Assembly: GCA_021442155.1 (NCBI GenBank)
Contig: CM038216.1
Coordinates: forward strand, 158,457,983 to 158,521,982
Direction: 5' to 3'
Length of the DNA stretch: 64,000 nucleotides
Origin: Cymbidium sinense
Taxonomy: Eukaryota; Streptophyta; Magnoliopsida; Asparagales; Orchidaceae
Part shown: positions 11,836 through 22,728 of the stretch, piece by piece
Layout: each line of letters starts with the position of its first letter
Numbering within the stretch: position 1 is the stretch's first letter
Program-made: the position numbers and the translations under genes
The notes under the pieces: generated by a model
The model's input: only the letters and a program-made list of their open reading frames with translations
Databases searched by the model: none
Told to the model about the DNA's origin: nothing

Positions 11836-12049
11836 ATTCCATATCAATAAGAGTCCAAAATAGATAAGTCATATCTCTTATTGATATTGAACTCATTGAA
11901 ACACTCTCTCTTGAAGGGGAGGTTGTCGTTGCCTAAAAGGTCGATAAGTCAGATTGGAAGCAACCATTCATTGATTACCTAAACAAAAGAAAACTATCTC
12001 AAGAGAAGTCTCAAGCCCATCAGATGAAATAGAGAGACCTTTCTTAAGG

Positions 12050-13222
12050 TCTCGTGGATGTCACCTTGTACCGGTGGTCCTTTGATCATATGTGGTTACT
12101 TTGTTTAGATAAACATAAAGCCCGTAAGATCGTGACCAAGGTACACTCAGGTCTATGTGGATCTCATCAACCCAGTCTAAAGATGAAAGCCAAGATTAAA
12201 ACACTAGGATACTACTAACCGTCTATGATCATAGATTGCATGAACGTAGCTAAATGATGCCACCAATGTCAACTACACGGTGTGGTCCTACACCATCCAC
12301 CCAGCATTCTCCATCCAACATTAGCCGCATGGCCATTCGAGTGTTGGGGTACTGACATTGTGGGTTCGATCGATCCTCCTTCTTTCGAAGGTCACCGATT
12401 CATCCTTGCTTCTATAGACTACTTTTCTAAATGGGCAAAAGAGATTCCAATCAGAGAGGTCACAGCTCAAGATGTGCTCAAGTTTTTTAGGAATCATATC
12501 ATATATAGATTCGGGGTGCCTCGCCAAATTATATCTGATAATGGTATTATATTTAAGAGCACCAAGATCAACAACTTTGCCTAGATACATAGCATAGATT
12601 GGAGATACTCTACCATCTACTACCCGATGGAAAATGATTTGGTAGAAGCCTTCAACAAAACTCTCATCCAAATATTGAAGAAGACGCTCGATGATAATAA
12701 ATGATAGTGGCATAAGCAATTAGTTGATGCATTGTGGGCATACCGCACCACATACATAACTCCAACTTAGTATACTCCTTTCTCCTTAGTGTATGGGTCT
12801 GAAGCTATTCTACCATTAGAAGTCTAGCTACCATCACTAAGGATAGATGTTGGTAGCAAGCTCACAACAGAGCATAATGCCAAGTTACAGTTAGAAGAGC
12901 TTGAAGGTTTGGATGAGAGACGCCTACGGTCATGCCAAAACCTCGAGTTGTATAAAGTCAAAATGATTCAAGCTCACAATAAGTTAGTCTATCCTACAGC
13001 TTTTCAAGTAGAAGAGCTTGTTTTAGTTCTAAGGAGACCAATTATTTCCAATGTTAATATAGGAGGCAAGTTTGAACCCACTTGGGAAGGCCCTTTTATC
13101 ATAGAAAAGGCCTACCAAGGAGGATCATATTAGTTGATCGACCATAGAGGAGAGCGTCCGATGCTTTCAATCAATGAACTTTACTTAAAGAAATATTATC
13201 CTAAAATTGTGTTCCGAAAATA
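12050..13222 (+). pseudogene. Integrase (HHCC zinc finger, DD35E core, C-terminal domain)
   Basis: Integrase inserts the cDNA into host DNA. The zinc-binding part is near 12140-12275, with VHSGLCGSHQP, a stop, and C..C as CHQCQ. The core starts at PFECWGTDIVG (Asp codon 12354-12356), continues through FILASIDYFSKWAKEIP and VPRQIISDNG (Asp 12537-12539), and reaches VEAFNK (Glu 12645-12647). The spacing of 61 codons and then 36 fits DD35E exactly. The C-terminal part has ALWAYRTTY, LVYGSEAILP, KFEPTWEGPFIIEKAYQGGSY and a final LYLKKYYPKIVF ending near 13222. Stops at 12582, 12702, 12705, 12768, 12825 and 13131 inactivate it. Confidence 0.92.
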
Positions 13223-14411
13223 ATCATCTTCAATAAAATTTCTTTTCAAATCAAATCTTCTCTTCATTTGAAATATCTTTGTTTGTTTGTGAATCGACCA
13301 TGATGCGCATTTAGGTTAGGTGTAGAACACTCGATCTACATCCTATCCTTCATCAACATAATACAAACTACACATCATCACAACACATACACATATCTTT
13401 TATCTCGGACTACTTTGATGTGAGATAAAGGCCCATTGCGGCCCTCACTCATTAGTTGCTCTAGGTCGGGCTGATGTGCTGCCCCACTAGTGCGTCACCG
13501 AGTGGTCCCTTACTTAGGAGGATGTAAGTCTGCTACACTTTCCTTCCTAACTTTACTATTGCACACCGATGAGCGCCTTGTTAGCATGTCAGGCCTTATT
13601 GCACGGTCGATAAGCTACCTTCATGTTGGCTTCGTTCAAGAGGATATAAATCTACTATACGCTTTCTTCTTGGATTAACCATCGTGCACTGATTGGGTCG
13701 AGTATTTGAGGATTAGGGTAAGTCCTCCAGTGGTACCTTTCCTCTTAACTGCTTCAAGTCTGGGTCCAGTCCTTCTGTATGGCTCCCTACTTTGTAGTCA
13801 CCCTTAGATCAGGTTTGACTTGTTGTGCCAACAATGGGTCACCCCAGTAATTGTTCCTCACTTCAAAAGATGTAAGTTTGCTATGCTTTCTTCCTAAGTA
13901 CAGCCATTGCACAACGATGAGTAGCCCTTGGTCAGATAGCACTTATTGAGCTGATGACAGACTATCCCGATAATCAGTTCCACTTTAGGGAGATATAAGT
14001 CTACAGGACCTTCTTCCTAGACTAATTGTCGCACACTGATGGGCACCTTAGGTTGGTTGGTGTTCTATCTTGTGATGACCCAGGTGGATACACCACTTAT
14101 GGTAGATGTAAGTCTGCTATGCTTTCTCCTTGAGTTGTCCACTGTACACCTGCAGGCTTTCTTATTTACAAGGCCCAAGATAATGCCCCTAGCGGCACCT
14201 CCCCTATGGGCACTCTAGTTTGATCGCATCCTTTATGACCCCATCTATATACTATGCATGTTACTTTTGGATTGGACAGTCCCCCTTTCCTAGTAGGCAC
14301 CCCCATGGTTGGAGATTCTATTCTACAGATGCATGGATTCTCCCTTAGTCTAGTAAATCTAAGATAGGTCAAGGCTGACATAGCCCCCCTTCTTAATGTG
14401 GTCCCTCACAC

Positions 14412-14489
<78 letters not shown>

Positions 14490-15850
14490 TTGTGGATTAG
14501 AATTAAAGCCCCTGGGTGTGTCGAAAACTCCCTATAGGAATTGCTTGACTACTATTAAGTTGAGATAAGTCCCCCACGACACTCTCTCAATAATCTCCCT
14601 TAGGTCAGGTTCAATCTATTCTTGCACCAACAGGTTACCCTAACGGTCATCCTTGCCTTGGAAGATGTAAATCTGCTATGCATTCTTTCGAGCATGACCA
14701 TTGCACACCGACGGGCAACCCTATGTTGGGTTTGATTTGTTGTGCATCCAACGGGTCACCCCAATGGCTATTCCTTACTTTAGAGATGTAAGTCTGCTAT
14801 GCTTTCTCTAGCACAACCTTTACACATCGAAAGGCACCCTTAGGTTGGATAGTCCTACCCTTTGGCCAGTAAACTAGCCCTTTGGATCAATAAATCTGAG
14901 ATAGGTCAAGGCCGACATAGCCCCTTCTCAGTGCGGTCCATCACACACTGACGGGATCCATCAAATGAAATTAAAACAAATGAAAATAAACCAAATCAAA
15001 TTAAAATAAATCAATAAAATTAATCTTGACTACTTTTGAGTTGACATAAGTCTCCTAGTGGCATTCACTCAGTAGTCTCCCCTAGGTCAAGTTTGGAAGA
15101 TGTAAGTCTGATATGCTTTCTTCCTAATACAATCATTGCACACTGAAAGGCAATCCCTTAGGTAGGATATTCCTACCTTGTGGCTAGTAGACTAACCCTT
15201 TGGATTTATAAATTTGAGATAGGTCAAGGCCGACATAGCCCCTTCTCAGTGGGTCCATCGTACATTGATAGGGTCCATAACAAACTAAATTTAAAGCTAA
15301 CCCCCCTAGTGGAGTTAAATTAAAACATATCAAATAAACCAAACTTCTCCCTAGCGAGGCACAAAAAAAATTAATCTCCCCAGTGGAGTCATAAGAGATC
15401 TCATTAAACTCTTATCCCCGGCGGATTATAGATTATTATCCCCTGTGGATACACACTCAAACAAATCATATTCACAATCAAACTCAAATCCATATCCCCA
15501 GTGGATAGCTTGAACCTGCTTCCCTAGTGAAATGTTTACATTTCCAATCCCCAGAGGATTCCTCCTTTTATGCCCTTAGCATAGACCTCTCACATGTCCT
15601 GTCTAATGCACGCATGATCCCATAGCGGATCTTCCTTCATGTCCTTGACATAAAATTCCAACCATATCTTCCTTGCTCTCTTATGCCCCTAGCATAAGTT
15701 GAGTTGCAATACGCTAAGATCATGATTTTATCTACCTTTCGGGTTTATGTATAGATCATTTTCATTAGCACTTGCAATCTTTTGGATGTCATTGATCATC
15801 TGAGTCAATGCAAATATGTACGTTGTGCCTTGCCAGTTACACCACACCTA
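13223..15850 (+). repeat. Non-coding 3' spacer with degenerate tandem repeats of about 115-120 bp
   Basis: Between integrase and the 3' LTR the sequence is non-coding and relatively CT-rich. The motif GATGTAAGTCTGCTATGCTT followed by TCTTCC, then a segment near CCATTGCACACCGATG, recurs near 13519, 13639, 13868, 13990, 14104, 14664, 14782 and 15099. Adjacent copies are 114-122 bp apart. A second recurring phrase, GAGATAGGTCAAGGCCGACA followed by TAGCCCC, occurs near 14890 and 15212. Tandem repeats between pol and 3' LTR are described for Tat/Ogre elements and can seed satellite DNA. From 15300 to 15700 many short phrases such as CCCCAGTGGAT recur, suggesting more decayed units. Confidence 0.75.
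14416..14486. repeat. (AT)n microsatellite
   Basis: An uninterrupted AT dinucleotide run of about 35 units lies inside the 3' spacer of the giant element. It separates two groups of the degenerate spacer repeats. Confidence 0.97.
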
Positions 15851-15860
15851 TTGGGGGGTA
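15851..15860 (+). other. Polypurine tract (plus-strand primer)
   Basis: TTGGGGGGTA lies immediately before the 3' LTR start TGTTGACC at 15865. It is short and interrupted by pyrimidines, but its position and G-run fit a plus-strand priming site. Confidence 0.6.
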
Positions 15861-15864
15861 CTTT

Positions 15865-18800
15865 TGTTGACCTCACTTCTAGAGTGAGTTCTCAACCTCT
15901 TCTTCTTAGACATAGAAACTTTCTAGACATTAAAGTTTCCTTAGTTATAAGACACTTCTAGAGATTAGGTGAACACTTAACCTAAGCCTAGAGACATAGA
16001 AGGGTTAATCAGAAGATTAGGCCATGCCTTAAGGACTTAGGAAAATCACATACCTTATAGCTTAAACCCAATCCATGTACACCTTCATAAATTCAATACA
16101 AATCCAAATTTCAAACATAACCTCAAATTTAATTCAAACTCAAATCCAAATACCAAATCTAAAATCTAAATCCCAAATCAAATGATTGAAGCCCTTGATC
16201 AAATCCTCCTTAAGCCTTATGATTATATCCCATGGACTTAGCCACATTTCCATCCAATCCACTTCAAACTTGATTGAATACTTCATGAATCAATCATATC
16301 TCAAATCATCTTCATAAATATAAATGCAATCTACACTCAAATGATCAAAACTAAATCAAAATCTTCCTTAAGACATTTTTGCCTATCTCCATGAGCCTGG
16401 GCAAATTTTTCTCCAAATCAATTCAAATTCAATTGATTTTCTCATGAGTCAATCATATATTCAATCATCTTCCAAAATATAAATCAAATATACAATCAAA
16501 TAGCCAAAACCAAATTTAAATCAACCTAAAACCCAAATCTCAACTCTTTGAGCCAATTCCTTAGGCTCAATCAAATCCCACTCAAATCCTCTCCAAAATT
16601 AATTAATTTTCTCATGAATTAATCATTCTTTCAATCACCATCCCAAACATAAATGAAATCTACAATCATCAAGTCAAATCAAAATCAACTCAAATCAAAC
16701 CCACTTACTCCAAATTGACATAAAGGGTCAAATTAGCCTAAATCAAAATGTAATTCAAATTAAATCAAATCAAAGCATGCAATCCTCTCCAATTGACCAA
16801 TTAAATATGATCCAACACCCAAGCCAATTTGGCCAATTGGATCAAATTGGTCAACTTGACCCATTTGACCCAAATGAACTCAAATGAACTAAAATCAAAT
16901 TTAAACCAAATTAAACTAAATCAATTAGACCAATGCACTCCAAATGATCATTTGAACTTGATCCATCCCTTGGTTTGACCTAATTTGACCAATTGATCAA
17001 CCTAACCCGATTTGACTCAATTTGGCCTAAATGAGTCAAATTGACTCAAATTAAATCAAATGAACTCCAAATGATATGAAATTTGTTCCAACTCACTTTT
17101 GACTAATTTCAAATCTGTCCAAATTAAATCCAATGCTAAATAATCACTTTGGCCTTGGGTCAAGGGAATCCCATGAGAAAAGACACTTGCTCAAATGGTC
17201 ATTTCTCTTCTTTGGTCACTTGGTACTCATCCATTGGTCCACATAGGCACCAAGGATGCTGACCAAGCTAACCCAAGAGATGGTTGGGACAACCATGACT
17301 CATAGAGAGGTGAATTCACCTCTCCTCTTCCATTAGAACACTTAATATGAACCAAAATCACAAGGAATGAGGTGATTTTCATCCATTCCAAAAGCACCTA
17401 AATAGAGAGGCAAAAACTCATCCTCCCACATTCATTTCATTCTCCTAAAGATGCCAAACCAACCAGCAACCCTTTCCACTTTATTTTGGAGTGAAAGCCT
17501 TCAAAATCAAGTGGATTCTGGCAAGGAAGTGATGACATTTGGTGGACACATCATTCTAGAGTGAAGCAAGAACCGGATCCATTCTAAAGCCTCTTCATGC
17601 ATTTAATAACTTGCTCAGGTCATCACTGCTGCCGAAAATCATCCCTAGTGAGGTAATCTTCAAACAACTATAGCCAGCCTTAGGTTCTTTTATTTGTGAC
17701 AGTTTTTTTTTCAATTTTAGGAATTTTTCCTAGATTACTCTTGAATTTCTTATTTTACATCATCCCCATGCATTTTGGAGTGATTTTCAATTTAGATCGC
17801 TAGAAAATCAAGCCTAAAATGAAGTTTTCTATTTAGTTTTTTTGCAAAAATCACAAAATTTCATTGATTTGCACTGTTCTCGTTATTTTTGCCGGTAGTA
17901 GCCATCCGATCCCATGCTCAGGGGATCAGACTATCTATATGTGTGGTAGATCCATGCATTTCAGCTCTTCAAATCACGTGGATTGATCGGGACCATTCAA
18001 TCCACGATCGGCGATCGTCTTGATTCGTAATCCGTCATTGACATTTCGCCGTTCTTGACACAACATCGCGCATCCAATCGCGTGGCGTGGCGATGCCACA
18101 AGAGGAATTATGCATGTCGCTATATGGCACCATGGATTAATAATACCGCATGGTCTTGATAAGTAGGAAATTTAGCTTTTTTTCGATTTTAAAATTAATT
18201 AAATCATCTAAAACTTCAAAAAATTCATAAAAAATAAAATACTCAACTAAAAATTACAAACAATGGCTCGTTAGATTCCTCTTTCCAAGAGAAATCCAAA
18301 AAATCTAAAATCCCCAAATTTTGCTAAATATTTTGGGCTTAATTTATATTTTAGTAAAAATCAAATTTCATTAATTAAACCATTAATACATGTCAGATTT
18401 AGTTGAAATTTTTAGAGATTGAAACTAAAGTTAAAATGCACCCACCCTAAAAATTTCAAGTCAAAAGATTTTTGAATTAGAAGATATTCATTTTGAAGTT
18501 CAAATAGTGAAAATAAATTAATAGAATTTATAAAAATCATGAAAAATCATTTAAATATGCTAAAAATTTGGAAAATTATAACAAATCATATAAACATCCA
18601 AAAAATATAAATAAATACTCATTTTAAAGGTATTTCAGAGGAGATTAATTTAAAATTATTTATAATTAATTTTGAATAGTAATTAAGTCTTAATTTGAGT
18701 TTAATTGAAAAATTAAGTAGCTTAACTACTTCCTAATTACCCAAGTAATTGACCCAAACTTTTTGAGGTTGATTAATGGGATGACCTTTGCCTCCCATAA

Positions 18801-21800
18801 CTTTCTTGGAATTTATTACTTGGTTAATTAGGAAAATTTTTTGTCTTAGCCCTATTATTTTCTTAACTAATTAAATGATTAATTAACATTCTAAACAACA
18901 AGAAAACCATTAATTAAGCTTACTAATCATTGTGGAACAGTGAATGGGCATGGGGAATGAGATTGGGACCTCTTTCCCATTATTTTTCCTAAGTTCATTT
19001 CACTTGACTTGAAACTAATTAATGGTTTAATTCATTAATTAAATGAATTAATTAATTAAATCAAAATCATAATCATTCCAAATCTTATCTAATTAATTTT
19101 ATTAAATAGATCTTTAGGTGTTTAATAACCTAATGTCACTTAAGATAATTATGGCTAACCTACATGTGTGAGGAAGCCATAAGAGTACTTAATTAAGTTT
19201 TTTAATCCAATTAATCACTAATTGTGAGCCAATTGCATTAGACCTTTTATTTCTTAAGTTCATTGTTGATTTTATTTTAAGGCATGAGCATATCATGTTG
19301 GCTCATAATTATTTGGTTAATTAAATTAAGGCAACAAAGGTAAAGGGTAATTAATGGACCAAAGTCATATTGCAACCTAATTAATCTGTAAGATCAACTT
19401 AATTTCTTTTCATTGAACCAAATTGATTAACCAATATGGAAATGGGTTAGGAGTAGCAAATGATTGAATCTCCTCTTTTCTCTAAATCAAATCAAACATC
19501 CAAAAATAACTTAATAAGAAGCTTTGATTTACTTTAAATGATTATTTTTGATGTGATTGTCCTTAAGAATTAGTTTGATTGAATAAAATATGTGTTTCAT
19601 GTCTTATTATTCCTTTTTAATCATATTAAATGATGTGTGTCATGTGGTTACATGCATTCATGTTTCTAAAAATGTTTAAACTTAAATAAGTTTTCTTTAT
19701 GTCAAGCTTGCATGTGTTGATTTAATTTAATATATGTGGATATTATCACTATTAAATCAAAATGTGTTTTTAAAAAGTTTATAAATGAGTAATAACATAT
19801 GAAGTGATAATAGTTATGATTACATATAGGTTTGCATGTGCTGATAGCTTAAGTATGTGAAATAGAGCTTTCTTTTCTTTAATCTATATGTAGTTTCATA
19901 TGTATTTGAATGTTAATAAGTATATAGTCTAGACATCCCGAGAATATGATGCTTTAGTTAGCCCCAAGGAGGTCATTTGATTACTTCACTTCCTTAGTTT
20001 AACAATGACATATACTTATTTGATTTCATTTACATGTGTTCATATATTAGAATTGGGATGAAATTCTATTTCACATACATAAATGTTCTAATCAAATAAA
20101 AATATAATTTTTGCATGATTTTCTTTTTCTTACTTACATATGCATTCATGTGTAGTGAGATAGCAAAGTATATAGTCTAGACATCCCAAGAATACGAGGC
20201 TTTAACTAGCCCAAAGGAGGTCATTTGATTACCTCACTTCCCTGGTTTAACAAAGGCACATACTCGCTTATTTCTCATTACATGTGTATGTATGTGTTGC
20301 TAAAGGATGAAAATACCACTTTTCTACTAAGAATACATGCATTCATAATAAACTAAATGATTGAATTAATTAGCCATATGATTTGGGGTCTCTTTCCTTA
20401 TATTCTTACATACAAATTTACATGTGTTTGAATGAAAATAGGTATATAGTCTGGACATCTCGGGAATACGAGGCTTTAGCTATCCCAAGGGGCTCATTTG
20501 ATTACCTCACTTCCCTGGTTTAACAATGACACGTACCTATTTAATTTCATTCTTATGTCTTTTTGTATAAGTATTTGGATAAAGCTCTAAATTAACATGA
20601 TTAAATAATTCAATCAAATAAGAAATATAAACCTCAAATATGCACATCTACATTCATCATTTGAGTGTGCTAAAACATGTTGTATGTATAGTCATACTTA
20701 GTAAGTCATATGCATGCTATATGTGATCGAAAGGAATAAATTGATGTATGTCATGTGTTAGTAGTTCAATCAAATTAATCTTAAGAAGCCTTTCATGTTG
20801 AATGCAATCATTTAATATGAACCTAAACTTAGGATTAATTTAAAATGCGTAACAAGCCATTCACTAAAGAGAACTAAATTAAATTAACATGCTTTAGAAA
20901 GTGGCTTAAGGAAGGGATGAAAGAGGGCAATTCTCTTTCTTCTCTTTATAACACTTAGTTGCTAAGTGTAAGTCATATGAAATAAAATAAGTCACAAATT
21001 AAAACTTGTAAATTAACTAAACAACTTAAAGTGAAACCAACCCCTTATGTTAAATTGAATCTTTTCACATTTAGAAAATCATAACCTTAATACTTAGTTA
21101 GGACATACCACAAAAGCCATAACACACACATTAGAATTAAGTCACTACTTCTAACTTTATGTTAGGGCAATGCTTAGTTTGATGTATATTTTATTTTGTG
21201 ATGTATTATCTTAGACTGGATGTTAGGGTGTATATTTTGTAGACTGTATTGTAGGTCGTGATTAGCCTAATCATATTTTTAATATGAGGATTATGCTTAA
21301 GGGGTCGCTTAAAAATAAATATAAATGCTCTCTTTACAGGTTGCTTAAGCCCCTAAGCATAATCCAAGTTAGGACAAGTGGGCTTGGTTACCCATATGCA
21401 GGGTGTTAAGTACAAATTATAAATTTAACTACTTAGGTTGTATGTGTGTCTAGCTAACACTTATTTTGTGGGTGTAGTTAGATTTACTTTTCCTTTTCTT
21501 GATGTAATTTTGTAATTAGGAATGTGGATTAGTGTTATGGGATAATTAGGATGAGCATTGGCTAGAAGACTATGTCTTATGTGTCATGTGATGCCTTTGA
21601 AGTCGAACAAACCAAATCAAAGAAAGAGGATGATACATAAAGACATAAAGATATGAAGACTTGAAGACCCCCCATAGCATTTATCATTTGTAAATTGTAA
21701 TTATTCTTTTGTAATCCGGATTATATAAGTGCACTGCTACCCATTTTTCTTTTTTTGTACTGCATTTTACCATTTTATTCTTTTATTCATTTGCTAGTTT

Positions 21801-22728
21801 TATAAAGTTGTTTGATATTTTATTTAATTTGTGCGATAGAAATGGCATGCCTTTTCATAGTTTCTTTATGATTGGTGTTTATTGTATGGCCTAGATGCGA
21901 TTAGGCTCTTAGAAAAAAATAAATTTTCAACCCAACTAAAATTCATAATTAAATTTCTAAATAACTCATAACCTCACATAAAGCCTAGGAATTAAATTAA
22001 GATAATTAAAAATTTTGCAACCCTTTAGTTGGATGTTGTATGTTTAACACCATACATATCATCTTGAATCACTCTTGTAAAATGAAGGCCTCCGTTCTTG
22101 GACACATGGGAACCGCTTGACCTATGAGCAACTCCTACTAATGGAGCTTCACCCTTTTCTCTCTTGATTTGGCCGATAACACATTTTAACATGCATTTAA
22201 GCATACAAAAATCCCAAAGCCTTTGTCAAAATGAAGTGTTAAATACAAATAAAATTTAAAAAGATTTGTATTAGACTAAGTCATTACTCATATCACTCAT
22301 GCTCTAGTCTCTTTAGAGAGTGAGTTTAAGAACTTTAATCTCTTCGTAAATAATAACAACCTAACTATCCTGCAAAATCATATACATTGCCTACATGGTT
22401 TTAAAGCATTGGAGGAGTTAGCTGGCTACCACTCCAGGTAGTTGTAAGCCCAATAGTCGGGTGGTTTATCCTCTCTTATAGAGGTAAACTATATACCCAT
22501 CTTCGCTTAGACTTAGGTCGTGCTTTGGCTTATGTCAATGGTCCCTAGATCTAGGATCCAAAGTAGTTATTTCCTTCGGGCTATAAGCATAAATCCTCAC
22601 CTCTTAGGCATTTTCACAACCTTGTGTTGTGGGATTATAAGTCCTAGCTTTCTAATAAAATGTCAACTTCAAACAAAATAAATCTCTTCAATTTCAAACA
22701 TATAAAGCCTAACCATAGGATAGATTGG
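15865..22728 (+). repeat. 3' LTR of the giant Tat/Ogre element, truncated by an insertion or rearrangement
   Basis: It starts with TGTTGACC after the polypurine tract. The first 30 bases can form a hairpin (CTCACT with AGTGAG). 16100-17100 is rich in CAAAT and TTGACC phrases and has no long frame. 17100-18150 is more mixed. 18150-19900 is very AT-rich. Three copies of a structured module follow (19915-20542). From 20879 to 22728 it matches the window start. Then similarity stops abruptly. A promoter would be expected in the LTR, but I could not choose a TATA box in such AT-rich sequence. Confidence 0.88.
19915..20542 (+). repeat. Three tandem copies of a structured LTR module
   Basis: Units 19915-20020, 20162-20269 and 20436-20542 share the core GTATATAGTCTAGACATCCC, a GAATACGAGGCTTTAG-like block, GGAGGTCATTTGATTACCTC and a CACATACTTA-type end. 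Each unit is closed by inverted arms: AATAAGTATAT with ATATACTTATT (11 of 11) in the first, AAATAGGTA with TACCTATTT (9 of 9) in the third; the second pairs with one bulge. An inner stem GAGGT with ACCTC is also kept. Related modules occur at 49509, 49751, 59368 and 59592 in the other LTRs. Confidence 0.8.

Larger units (their letters stand above)
1..22728 (+). mobile_element. Giant Tat/Ogre-type Ty3/gypsy LTR retrotransposon, degenerate, 5' end outside window
   Basis: A long direct repeat (1-1846 matching 20879-22728) flanks an internal region with gag, protease, RT, RNase H, second RNase H and integrase in Ty3/gypsy order. A primer binding site lies just after the 5' LTR and a polypurine tract just before the 3' LTR. 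The 3' LTR begins at 15865. Adding its 5,014 bp upstream of the matching point to the 2,319 bp seen at the window start gives an LTR of about 7.3 kb; with 13.5 kb of internal sequence the whole element is about 28 kb. The second, archaeal-like RNase H and tandem repeats between pol and 3' LTR are known traits of the Tat/Ogre group. Every domain contains stops or frameshifts, so this copy cannot move on its own. Family placement is from recognised motifs, not from a tree. Confidence 0.88.
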
